DNA of 64,000 nt from an uncultured Acetatifactor sp. (GTDB lineage Bacteria > Bacillota > Clostridia > Lachnospirales > Lachnospiraceae): positions 88,679-152,678 of the forward strand of contig CAJUCT010000003.1 in assembly GCA_910585015.1 (NCBI GenBank), read 5' to 3'. Below the pieces are notes generated by a model that was not told the DNA's origin, made no database searches, and saw only the letters and a list, made by a program, of their open reading frames with translations. Each line of letters begins with the position of its first letter. Within the stretch, counting starts at the first letter, position 1. Position numbers and translations under genes: made by a program. Positions 24,590 to 32,723 of the stretch are shown here, in pieces.

Positions 24590-24653
24590 AAAGATGCTTA
24601 CAGAAAGAATCGGTAAGCGCAGTTGTCCGGCCTGCCGGGCAGCGCAGCCATTT

Positions 24654-25041
24654 GGGGTAGTAAAGGTTTCGACAGGGGTCTTGCAGCTGGAGAAGCTATC
24701 CGTTGCGACACGTTAATCGCACAATTAAACTAAACGCTGAAGACAATAATCAGTTAGCATTCGCAGCCTAGTAAGCTGTGAATGACGTCGCCTCAGGCGG
24801 CTTGTCCGGTCCAGGGCCCCCACACTTTGGAGCCCGGGCATCGACTATGTGGGAAACGACATGCGGTAAGCTTTGCCCGCATGGGCGTATCATGAAGCTA
24901 CTGATCCGGTTGGGGAGTCTGTTCGCCGGCCGGTGATGGAATTGCGGTCCGCATAATGCGCGAACCGCAGAACAACAGACTATGATAGTAGAAGGACAGG
25001 GAATGGGCTTTTGGACACGGGTTCGACTCCCGTCTACTCCA
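24654..25041 (+). ncRNA. ssrA: Transfer-messenger RNA (tmRNA)
   Basis: Rescues stalled ribosomes and tags proteins. The 5' end GGGGTAG (24654-24660) pairs with CTACTCC (25034-25040) as the tRNA-like acceptor stem; GGTTTCGAC and GGGTTCGACTCCCG are the conserved D/T-arm sequences. The tag frame begins at GCT 24736 and reads AEDNNQLAFAA before TAG (24769-24771), so the full tag with the tRNA-borne alanine would be (A)AEDNNQLAFAA; the C-terminal AA is typical, the preceding F replaces the more usual L. The 3' CCA does not appear to be encoded. Ends are good to a few bases. Confidence 0.93.
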
Positions 25042-25107
25042 CTCCTACAAAAATGCGGCGGAGTCGAAGCCATAGGTTTCGGTTTCCGTCTGTTCCATGA
25101 AGAGGAC

Positions 25108-25139
25108 TTCCCAGAAGCATGATTTAATCGGGCTTTTGG
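25108..25139. repeat. att-like direct repeat, copy 1
   Basis: 32-bp sequence that recurs at 25384-25415 with one mismatch. Its end, GGGCTTTTGGACAC (25130-25143), is identical to 14 bases in the T-arm side of ssrA (25005-25018). Confidence 0.75.
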
Positions 25140-25160
25140 ACACAGAAAGCAGGTGATTAT

Positions 25161-25349
25161 ATGCCAAGTGGCGCAGATATTATTAAGGATTATGTTACTG
25201 AATTTTCCAGATTACAAGATTGGATGATTCCTGTTAAAGAAGTTCTTCCAGACACATATGAATCAATGCACAAGCGTTATATCGAATTGAAGGTGACATT
25301 ATCAAGTTTGGGTGTTAATTTGACAGAGCTTGACAGAATCAAAGAGTAA
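25161..25349 (+). CDS. Small orphan protein between ssrA-derived repeats
   Basis: 62-residue hypothetical protein (starts MPSGADIIKDYVTEF, ends LTELDRIKE), acidic, soluble and predicted helical. I do not recognise the family. It has an AGGTGAT-like ribosome site (25151-25157) and an A+T-rich codon choice unlike smpB. It sits exactly between two 32-bp direct repeats that resemble the 3' end of ssrA, which suggests it is cargo left by an element that integrated at tmRNA. Confidence 0.5.
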   Translation: MPSGADIIKDYVTEFSRLQDWMIPVKEVLPDTYESMHKRYIELKVTLSSLGVNLTELDRIKE

Positions 25350-25383
25350 TACTTTTCACAACTGAATGGCAATTGCCGACTGT

Positions 25384-25415
25384 TTCCCAGAAGCGTGATT
25401 TAATCGGGCTTTTGG
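25384..25415. repeat. att-like direct repeat, copy 2
   Basis: Second copy (31 of 32 identical to 25108-25139), followed by GGGAAATTTTTTTG. The rest of the gap to 25513 holds nothing recognisable. Confidence 0.75.
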
Positions 25416-25513
25416 GAAATTTTTTTGTGATTGGAAACAGATTTTCCCGGTTCGGAGGCGCAAAACTATCCTGTACACGGCGCAATTTTACATGAAAAAG
25501 TGGATACAGACTA

Positions 25514-25541
25514 TTGACAAATGATTGGATACATGTATAAT
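25514..25541 (+). promoter_or_regulatory. sigma-A type promoter of the oligopeptide transporter operon
   Basis: TTGACA (25514-25519), 16-base spacer, TATAAT (25536-25541). Both boxes are perfect. The 5' UTR is about 195 bases and includes no recognised riboswitch. Confidence 0.8.
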
Positions 25542-25744
25542 ATTAAGAGTGTTGTACGTGTACGGCATACAGTTGTATTTCTGGCGATTGCATTGAGCGA
25601 GGGGGTTCACTGCAATTATTTTCGTATTTTAAAAATGTTTTAATACGGTAAAGCGTTATAGCATCCTCGCCCGGGGGAGATCGGCAGAAGTACAATTGAC
25701 ATGGCGGACACGGGAGCATACAAAAAGAGAGAGGAGAAAAGATT

Positions 25745-28045
25745 ATGAAAAAGAAGTTGTTGAGTTTGCTTCTGGTTTCTGCGATGGCTGTAAGTGTTGC
25801 CGCCTGCGGCAATGAACCTTCCGGCAATGAGTCGTCCGTCGCGGATTCTTCTACAGAATCCACTGCCGAGCAACAGTCCAGCGAAGGAACCGAGAGCACC
25901 GCGGAAAACCCTGAGAATTCCGAGGCCAATTCAGGAGAGGAGGAGCAGGGTCCCACTACCACAATCGCGGAGGCTATTGCGGACATGGACTATGACAGCG
26001 CGTCCGCTTATCTGTACGACATGAATCTGGGCGAGTTCTGGGAACTTTATCAGGAGGCTCTGGCTGAGGAGAATGTCTCCGTCAAGTATGCAAAGGAGGC
26101 AATTGCTGAGGCAAAGCTGATGGAGTCAGCCGTTATGCTGCCCACCAGATCCCGTGGCGGTAACTACGCTATCTCCAACATCGCTACCCGTTCCATGAAC
26201 ACCACTCTGTGGGGCAACGACAGCGACAGACTGTACAGCGCCATTATTGTTGAGGAGCCTATTCTGGCATCCGATCAGGACGCGTTGAAGGCAATCTGGG
26301 GTGAAAGCATTGGCACCGGCACCTATCAGGAGAAAGCCAAGGCATATCTGACCGAACATGGTTATACCCTGAAGGATACTTATAACTATGGCGCTTACAC
26401 TTCCGATGCCGAGACCTGGGATGTTCTGGCAACTTCCAAGCAGGCGGACAGCGAGAAGATCATTCACACCTATGACGGTCTGCTGGAGTATGACTGCGAG
26501 AATGTTCAGCAGCCTGCGCTGGCTGAGAGTTATGAGGTTTCCGAGGACGGCCTGACCTGGACTTTCCATATCCGTGAGGGTGTCAAATGGGTTGATTCCC
26601 AGGGACGTGAGATTGCGGATGTATGCGCAGACGACTGGGTTGCAGGTATGCAGCACATGATGGATGCCATGGGTGGACTTGAGTATCTGGTAGGCGCTGA
26701 CGGTGCGCACATTGTCAATGCAGATGCTTATATAAACGGCGAGATCACCGATTTCTCCGAGGTGGGCGTAACTGCGGCGGATGAGCATACTCTGGTATAT
26801 ACGCTGGATACCCCTGCTCCTTATTTTGATACTATGCTGGGCTATGGCTGTTTCGCTCCTATGAGCAGAACCTACTATGAGTCTCAGGGCGGTAAGTTCG
26901 GTGCGGAGTATGATCCTTCCGCAGCCAGCTATGTATATGGCACCGATCCCGATCATATTGCTTACTGCGGTCCTTACCTGGTAACCAACTTTACCGCAGC
27001 CAGCACCATCGTATATCAGGCCAACGAGTCCTATTGGAATACTGACAAGGTTAACATCAAGACTTTGACCTGGAAGTTTAACGACGGTAACGACGCTCTG
27101 AAACAGTATAACGGCTTTATGGCGAAAGAACTGGATGGCTGCGGTCTGAATGCCAGCGCTCTGGTACAGGCGAAAGAGGATGGTATGTTTGACGACTATC
27201 ATTTTGTGTCCGCCACCGATGCAACCTCCTTCATGGGATTCTTTAATATCAACCGTGGATTCGCTAATCCTAACGCCCAGATCGAGCGTACAGGTTTTGC
27301 CAACTTTAACGATGATACCGCAGTTGTATCCGCTCAGTCCGAGGAAGATGCGGCCAGAACAAAGGAGGCTATGAATAATGTGCATTTCCGCAGAGCGTTC
27401 TGTTTCGCCGTTGACCGCGGCGCGTATAATGCGCAGAGCGTAGGCGAGGATCTGAAATACAACTCTGTGAGAAACAGCTATGTTCCCGGCAGCTTTATAA
27501 CATTGGCAGAGGATGTGACCGTGGATATCAACGGCACCTCCAAGACCTACCCTGCAGGTACTTTCTATGGTGAGATCATGCAGGATCAGATTGACGCGGA
27601 CGGATTCCCCGTGAAGGTATGGGACGCAGACGAGCTTAGCGGCGATGGCTTTGACGGATGGTACAACCCCGATAACGCTGCAGCTGAGTTGAATACCGCT
27701 ATTGAGGAGTTGGCAGTTCTGGGCATCACAATTGATGAGCAGAATCCCATTTATATTGATCTGCCTTATCCTTCCAACAATGAGCAATATACCAATGCTG
27801 CCAATGTTGTGAAACAGTCTGTAGAGTCTGCACTGGGCGGTAAGGTGATCGTGAACCTGACCGAGTGCGTGGACTTTGATCAGTGGTACGGAGCCGGTTA
27901 TGACACCACATATGGTTACGAGGCCAACTATGATATGTATGACGTGTCCGGGTGGGGTCCTGACTACGGTGATCCTCAGACCTATCTGAACACCTTTGCG
28001 CCTGAGTATGCAGGATACATGATCAAGTGTCTTGGTATCTATTAA
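25745..28045 (+). CDS. Oligopeptide ABC transporter binding lipoprotein, apparently circularly permuted
   Basis: 766-residue lipoprotein (SVAAC, Cys 21, then a Ser/Glu-rich linker to about 70). From about residue 236 it is a family-5 (OppA/DppA) binding protein: HTYDGLLEYD...QPALAESYEVSEDGLTWTFHIREGVKW, then ADDWVAGMQHM, IAYCGPYLVTNF, NNVHFRRAFCFAVDRGAY, and it ends just after WGPDYGDPQTYLNTFAPEY. In DppA about 90 further residues follow this point (an R..LY..AQ..M helix and a PALII-type strand). Here a matching segment, FWELYQEALAEENV...AEAKLMESAVMLPTRSRGGNYAISN, lies at residues about 95-150, before the first lobe. So the family's C-terminal segment seems to sit at the N terminus. GAGGAG upstream supports the start. 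First gene of the opp-like operon. Confidence 0.85.
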   Translation: MKKKLLSLLLVSAMAVSVAACGNEPSGNESSVADSSTESTAEQQSSEGTESTAENPENSEANSGEEEQGPTTTIAEAIADMDYDSASAYLYDMNLGEFWELYQEALAEENVSVKYAKEAIAEAKLMESAVMLPTRSRGGNYAISNIATRSMNTTLWGNDSDRLYSAIIVEEPILASDQDALKAIWGESIGTGTYQEKAKAYLTEHGYTLKDTYNYGAYTSDAETWDVLATSKQADSEKIIHTYDGLLEYDCENVQQPALAESYEVSEDGLTWTFHIREGVKWVDSQGREIADVCADDWVAGMQHMMDAMGGLEYLVGADGAHIVNADAYINGEITDFSEVGVTAADEHTLVYTLDTPAPYFDTMLGYGCFAPMSRTYYESQGGKFGAEYDPSAASYVYGTDPDHIAYCGPYLVTNFTAASTIVYQANESYWNTDKVNIKTLTWKFNDGNDALKQYNGFMAKELDGCGLNASALVQAKEDGMFDDYHFVSATDATSFMGFFNINRGFANPNAQIERTGFANFNDDTAVVSAQSEEDAARTKEAMNNVHFRRAFCFAVDRGAYNAQSVGEDLKYNSVRNSYVPGSFITLAEDVTVDINGTSKTYPAGTFYGEIMQDQIDADGFPVKVWDADELSGDGFDGWYNPDNAAAELNTAIEELAVLGITIDEQNPIYIDLPYPSNNEQYTNAANVVKQSVESALGGKVIVNLTECVDFDQWYGAGYDTTYGYEANYDMYDVSGWGPDYGDPQTYLNTFAPEYAGYMIKCLGIY

Positions 28046-28085
28046 GCAGAGGCTGTAAGCAATAGCTTATAAAAAATATAGTTGC

Positions 28086-28112
28086 GGGAAAGCGGTATTA
28101 TGCCGCTTTCCC
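28086..28112 (+). terminator. Hairpin between binding protein and permease genes (attenuator or mRNA stabiliser)
   Basis: GGGAAAGCGG (28086-28095), 7-base loop, CCGCTTTCCC (28103-28112). No T-run follows. Such hairpins after binding-protein genes usually protect that cistron and lower expression of the rest. Confidence 0.6.
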
Positions 28113-28227
28113 ATACTATGTACTGGCGTGATGATATATATCCGGTCAGTATGGTGAGTGGAAATACGCAAGGGGCAACGGTGATGCAGTGCTGCGCAGG
28201 GCCTGCAGCATGCATAAAGAGGTAATT

Positions 28228-29796
28228 ATGGCTAAATATTTGTTGAAACGTATTTTATACGGCATTATGTCTATTATAATCGTGGTTGCTATCATCATGA
28301 TCATGGTCTATTCTTTGTTGGATCGAGAAAAAATTTTCCGCAGCGATCCCGTGTTTACTAAAAATAATAACAATGCGAAAACCACATATATGTATCAGAA
28401 ATGGGAAGAGTACGGATATCTGGATTATGTCACCTATGAGGAGTATTTAAATGAGCTGGTCAAAGCAGGAGAACTTGATGAGGAGACCAGAAAGAAAGCC
28501 GTTTCTCTGGGCAGGACTGCGGATAAGGATTCCGAGATCGTCACGGAATATGTGGCAAAGTTTACGGAATATTATGAGGCTCAGGGATATGAAGTAAAGC
28601 GGCTGGATGTGGTTATGAGCGGCCGCAAGGTGGCCAGCGGCGGACAGCAGAGGTTGTTTGCGTCCAAGGATATCCCTTTGATCAACAGATTGCTCGGCTA
28701 TTTTGCCGGACTGATATCTGTGGACAACATTCATGAAGTGGAAGGCGACGTAGGGGAGAGAGGTCTTTCCTTTACTTTATATGACCCCGCATATGGGGGA
28801 GATAAATTTTCACCGGCGATTATCGGGAACGGCACCCATCACAAATACCTTTTGTATTGTGATGATAGATTCCCTTTTATTCACCAGAATCTGGCAACTA
28901 TCAATCTGGGCACTTCCTACAGTGTCAACAGAGGCATTGATGTGTTTGCTACGATGACTGTGTCTCAGGGATCTTATGTGAGGAGTATGGTGAGTTATCC
29001 CACCGGTCTTGTGGAGAACAGCGCAGATGATCTGCATTCGGCGACTTATGTGGGGGGCTCCAGAGAACTGAGCCAGCTGAATATAGACCGTTTTACGGAT
29101 GATTATACCAATGTAAACACCATTAAGGCGGGAAAATCCAGGATGGGTTATTCCTTTACGATAGGTATCATCTCAACATTCCTGTCCTATCTGTTCGGTA
29201 TTCCACTGGGAATTCTGATGGCCAGAAAGAAGGATAAATTTGTTGACAAGCTGGGTATGGTATATATCGTGTTTATGATTGCGGTGCCCTCATTGGCCTA
29301 TATTTTCCTGTTTAAGGCCATCGGCGGCAAAATGGGTCTGCCTACTACCTTTGACATGGAGACAACCAGCAAGATGATCTATGTGCTGCCCATAGTTTCC
29401 CTGATGCTGCCAGCCGTAGCCAATCTGATGAAATGGCTGCGCCGGTACATGGTGGATCAGATGAATGCGGACTATGTGAAGTTTGCCAGATCCGGAGGTC
29501 TGTCCGAGGGAGAGATCTTTAGAAAGCATATTCTTAAGAACGCTGCTATTCCTATCATACATGGGATTCCCGGCTCGGTGCTGTTTGCCATGACGGGAGC
29601 GTTCATTACAGAGCGTGTGTATGTGGTGCCCGGTACCGGTAAATTGCTGGTAGAGGCCATCAATATGTATGACAACGGCGTTATCGTGGGTGTGGCGCTC
29701 TTTTACGCGGTACTGACCGTGACATCCGTTATTCTGGGCGATGTGCTCATGGCGTTGGTAGATCCGAGAATCTCCTTTACCACAAAGGAACGATGA
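28228..29796 (+). CDS. Oligopeptide ABC permease, OppB/AmiC-like with large outer loop
   Basis: 522 residues, against about 310 for E. coli OppB. After the first helix (ILYGIMSIIIVVAIIMIMVYSLL) come about 280 extracytoplasmic residues, then five helices and the ATPase-docking loop MNADYVKFARSGGLSEGEIFRKHILKNA (about residues 410-440). Pneumococcal AmiC is also about 500 residues, so the expansion is known in Firmicutes peptide permeases. Start at 28228 is chosen for AGAGGT just upstream; 13 extra residues would come from an in-frame TTG at 28189. Forms the channel with the next gene. Confidence 0.88.
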   Translation: MAKYLLKRILYGIMSIIIVVAIIMIMVYSLLDREKIFRSDPVFTKNNNNAKTTYMYQKWEEYGYLDYVTYEEYLNELVKAGELDEETRKKAVSLGRTADKDSEIVTEYVAKFTEYYEAQGYEVKRLDVVMSGRKVASGGQQRLFASKDIPLINRLLGYFAGLISVDNIHEVEGDVGERGLSFTLYDPAYGGDKFSPAIIGNGTHHKYLLYCDDRFPFIHQNLATINLGTSYSVNRGIDVFATMTVSQGSYVRSMVSYPTGLVENSADDLHSATYVGGSRELSQLNIDRFTDDYTNVNTIKAGKSRMGYSFTIGIISTFLSYLFGIPLGILMARKKDKFVDKLGMVYIVFMIAVPSLAYIFLFKAIGGKMGLPTTFDMETTSKMIYVLPIVSLMLPAVANLMKWLRRYMVDQMNADYVKFARSGGLSEGEIFRKHILKNAAIPIIHGIPGSVLFAMTGAFITERVYVVPGTGKLLVEAINMYDNGVIVGVALFYAVLTVTSVILGDVLMALVDPRISFTTKER

Positions 29797-29814
29797 TTTA
29801 TTTGGGAGGAAAGT

Positions 29815-30783
29815 ATGGACTATGATTTAAATCAATTCGGCTTGTCTAAAGAGGAATTATTCGCAAAGGTGGATCACAGTGATCTGGAGTCTGAAAAGAT
29901 CACTGCCCCCCGATATTCCTATTGGCATTCCGTGTTCCGCGTGTTTTTTAAGAATAAGTTCAATATTGTGATACTGTCCATCTTGGGGGTATTGATCCTG
30001 TTCACCTATCTTTATCCTATTTTTGGCACATATGACAAGTATGGCAATTTGCTGAACAGCAGCGCCAAGCATTTGAGTCCTAAAGCAGCTATTGAACAGT
30101 TCGGTTTCAGTATCCACTGGATACTGGGTACTGGAGCAGCGGGTAACTCTACCTTTGATGCGGTGTGGTTTGGCGCCCAGATATCCGTATCGCTGGCATT
30201 TATCTGTGCTGCGATCAACTTGACCATCGGTGTGCTGATCGGCGCGGTGTGGGGATTTTCCAAGAGAATGGATGCCATTATGATGAATGTGTACAATGTG
30301 CTGGCCAATATTCCCTATACATTGCTGATCATGGTGTTGGTGTTGATATTTTCTCCCAGTTTCTGGACTATGGTGTTGGCGCTTACGATCATCGGTTGGC
30401 TGGGTATCGCCTATTTTATCAGAACCCAGGTTATCATTATTCGTGACCGGGAGTATAATCTGGCCTCCAAGTGCCTGGGAACTTCCACGCCGAAGATTGC
30501 TTTTAAGAATATTCTGCCGTTCATGACTTCCGTTATATTGACGCTGGTAGCTACGGAGATACCTTCCTATATTTCATATGAGGTGTTCCTTGCTTATATC
30601 GGCATGGGTATTTCGGATATGTCTTTGGGACGTTTGATATTTGAAGCGGAGAACGCCATGCTTACTCCCGGCTGGGAATTGGAATTCTGGAGTCCTGTGG
30701 TGGTAGCGGGCATTATCTCGGTGGTGTTGTATGTGGTAGGACAGAATCTGGGTGACGCATCCGATCCCAGAACACATATGTAA
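29815..30783 (+). CDS. Oligopeptide ABC permease, OppC-like
   Basis: 322 residues of normal length. N-terminal cytoplasmic OppC_N region, first helix at about 45-65 (NIVILSILGVLILFTYLYPIF), then the transport domain with docking loop REYNLASKCLGTSTPKIAFKNILP (about residues 210-235) and C-terminal SDPRTHM. GGAGGAA precedes the ATG. Partner of the OppB-like permease upstream. Confidence 0.92.
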   Translation: MDYDLNQFGLSKEELFAKVDHSDLESEKITAPRYSYWHSVFRVFFKNKFNIVILSILGVLILFTYLYPIFGTYDKYGNLLNSSAKHLSPKAAIEQFGFSIHWILGTGAAGNSTFDAVWFGAQISVSLAFICAAINLTIGVLIGAVWGFSKRMDAIMMNVYNVLANIPYTLLIMVLVLIFSPSFWTMVLALTIIGWLGIAYFIRTQVIIIRDREYNLASKCLGTSTPKIAFKNILPFMTSVILTLVATEIPSYISYEVFLAYIGMGISDMSLGRLIFEAENAMLTPGWELEFWSPVVVAGIISVVLYVVGQNLGDASDPRTHM

Positions 30784-30827
30784 AGGCATGACCCAGACAG
30801 AAGCACAATTTGAATAAGGGGAACGGT

Positions 30828-32576
30828 ATGGAAGAGAAAAATGTATTGTTATCAATTAAAGATCTGCAGGTAAAGTTCCGTGTCCGGGGCCGTATCCTGA
30901 CCGCCATCCGGGGTATCTCGCTGGATATCTATGAGAATGAGTCCATAGCTATCGTGGGAGAGTCCGGTTCCGGTAAATCCGTGTTTACCAAAACTTTTGC
31001 GGGGATGCTTGACAGTAACGGTTTCATCAGTGAGGGTTCTATTGTATTTAATGATGCGGAGTTGGCGGATACTCATGTTAAATTGACCTCCTCCGCAAGG
31101 AGCGCCATTGAGAGTTCCAGACATAAGCTTGACAGTTATTCCAAACTGGAACTTGGCGCGGAGACTCTTCGTAAGCTGAAAGCTCTGGAGAGGGAAAAGG
31201 AGGAAAGAGGCGGTCTCAGTGATGCGGAAAAGGCGGAGGCTGAGAAAAAGGTTAAAGAGTTGGTTGATGAGAGAACGGAACTTTTCAACTTAAAGCAGAC
31301 CTTTGATTCCTCCAAGGAGAAAGACAAGATCAAAGAGGCGGCAGCTAAGATTAAGAGTCTTGATGTACGGATCAAGGAATTGAAGCAGGCCAATGAACAG
31401 AAAGCCAGGGAACATCATCAGAAGATGGTATCGGATGCCAAGTATCTGAGTGAATATGAGGCCAAACATACGGAGTTGAAACAGAAGTATGAGAAAGAGA
31501 TAGCAGGGGAGATTTCCGGGGATACACTTAAGCGGAACGAGATTCTGGCCAAGGAAATCTACCTCTCCGTTGGTCGTTACGGCGCTGTGAAACGCAGACA
31601 GCTGATAGCCAGACTTTGTAAGGCTCTCAGGGACGCAATGGAGATCGGCGTGGATCTGTCTGATGAGTCCCAGTTGAACGCAGTATTTGACACGGTGGCT
31701 TTTCGGGTGAAATATCTGGATGAGACGGCGGAGCAGCTTCATGGAACCTGTATTCTGAACCTTGCCAAGGTGCAGTACGCCAAGGACTGGGGGCAGATAA
31801 GGGGAAGAAAGATTGCCACGGTGTTCCAGGATCCTATGACCTCTCTGAATCCTATTATCACTATCGGAAAGCAGATTACCTCCATTATCATGAAGCATCA
31901 GGGCTGTTCGGAGGCGGATGCCAGAGCCAAGGCGCTGGATTTGATGGATAAGGTGGGAATTCCCAATGCGGAGAAGCGATTTGACGATTATCCGTTCCAG
32001 TATTCCGGCGGTATGAGACAGAGAATCGTCATTGCCATCGCTCTGTCCTGTCAGCCCAAGATCCTGATCTGTGATGAGCCTACTACAGCTCTGGACGTTA
32101 CAATCCAGGCCCAGATTCTGAAATTGATTAAGGATTTGCAGAAAGAGTTCAATTATACCATTGTGTTTATCACCCATGACCTTGGTGTGGTTGCCAATAT
32201 AGCTGACCGTGTGGCGGTATTGTATGCAGGACAGATTGTGGAACTGGGAACGGTGGAAGAGGTGTTCTACGATCCGCGTCATCCTTATACATGGGCGCTG
32301 TTATCCTCTTTGCCTCAGTTGGCGCAGAGGAATACCACTCTGTACTCCATTACAGGGACGCCTCCTTCTCTCTACAATAAGGTGGTGGGAGATGCGTTTG
32401 CCCCCAGAAACCCTTACTGTATGAAGATAGACACACTGGCGGAGCCCCCTATGTTCCAGGTCAGTGACACCCATTTTGCCAAGACCTGGCTGCTGGAGCC
32501 CAGCGCCCCCAAGGTAGAGAAACCGGAGGCAATCCGGAACATTCATGAGAAACTTGTAGAGGCATTTAACATCTAA
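30828..32576 (+). CDS. Oligopeptide ABC ATPase, OppD-like, with coiled-coil insertion
   Basis: 582 residues, about 250 more than OppD. Walker A GESGSGKS at 44-51; Q-loop VFQDPMTSLNP with Gln at 334; signature SGGMRQR from 393; Walker B ILICDEP near 412-418; H-loop His at 450; C-terminal OppD/DppD zone (YAGQIVELGTVEEVF, HPYTWALLSSLP, FAPRNPYC). Walker A to Q-loop is normally about 50 residues; here it is 284. The extra stretch (about residues 90-325) is highly charged and helical (LKALEREKEERGG, AEAEKKVKELVDERTEL, KIKSLDVRIKELKQANEQK), so a long antiparallel coiled coil. All catalytic motifs are intact, so it should hydrolyse ATP. ATG 30828 is preceded by AAGGGGAA; TTG 30810 is an unlikely alternative. 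Confidence 0.9.
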   Translation: MEEKNVLLSIKDLQVKFRVRGRILTAIRGISLDIYENESIAIVGESGSGKSVFTKTFAGMLDSNGFISEGSIVFNDAELADTHVKLTSSARSAIESSRHKLDSYSKLELGAETLRKLKALEREKEERGGLSDAEKAEAEKKVKELVDERTELFNLKQTFDSSKEKDKIKEAAAKIKSLDVRIKELKQANEQKAREHHQKMVSDAKYLSEYEAKHTELKQKYEKEIAGEISGDTLKRNEILAKEIYLSVGRYGAVKRRQLIARLCKALRDAMEIGVDLSDESQLNAVFDTVAFRVKYLDETAEQLHGTCILNLAKVQYAKDWGQIRGRKIATVFQDPMTSLNPIITIGKQITSIIMKHQGCSEADARAKALDLMDKVGIPNAEKRFDDYPFQYSGGMRQRIVIAIALSCQPKILICDEPTTALDVTIQAQILKLIKDLQKEFNYTIVFITHDLGVVANIADRVAVLYAGQIVELGTVEEVFYDPRHPYTWALLSSLPQLAQRNTTLYSITGTPPSLYNKVVGDAFAPRNPYCMKIDTLAEPPMFQVSDTHFAKTWLLEPSAPKVEKPEAIRNIHEKLVEAFNI

Positions 32577-32589
32577 CAATTAGCACTTA

Positions 32590-32708
32590 ATATGCGGAAC
32601 TAAGAATCAGCATATCCCCGGAAAGTGCACTGAATAATATTTGAGCGCCATAGCGTTCAAATATTATTCACCGGCTTGTGCAATTGTAGGGGATATGCGG
32701 AACTAAGA
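32590..32708 (+). repeat. Cruciform element with 16-bp direct repeats between oppD- and oppF-like genes
   Basis: Direct repeats ATATGCGGAACTAAGA at 32590-32605 and 32693-32708 (identical). Between them GCATATCCCC (32610-32619) pairs with GGGGATATGC (32689-32698), and nested inside, TGAATAATATTTGA (32631-32644) pairs with TCAAATATTATTCA (32657-32670). The right border supplies the leader and ribosome site (AGGAGA) of the oppF-like gene. Confidence 0.85.
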
Positions 32709-32723
32709 TAGGAGATTTAGATC

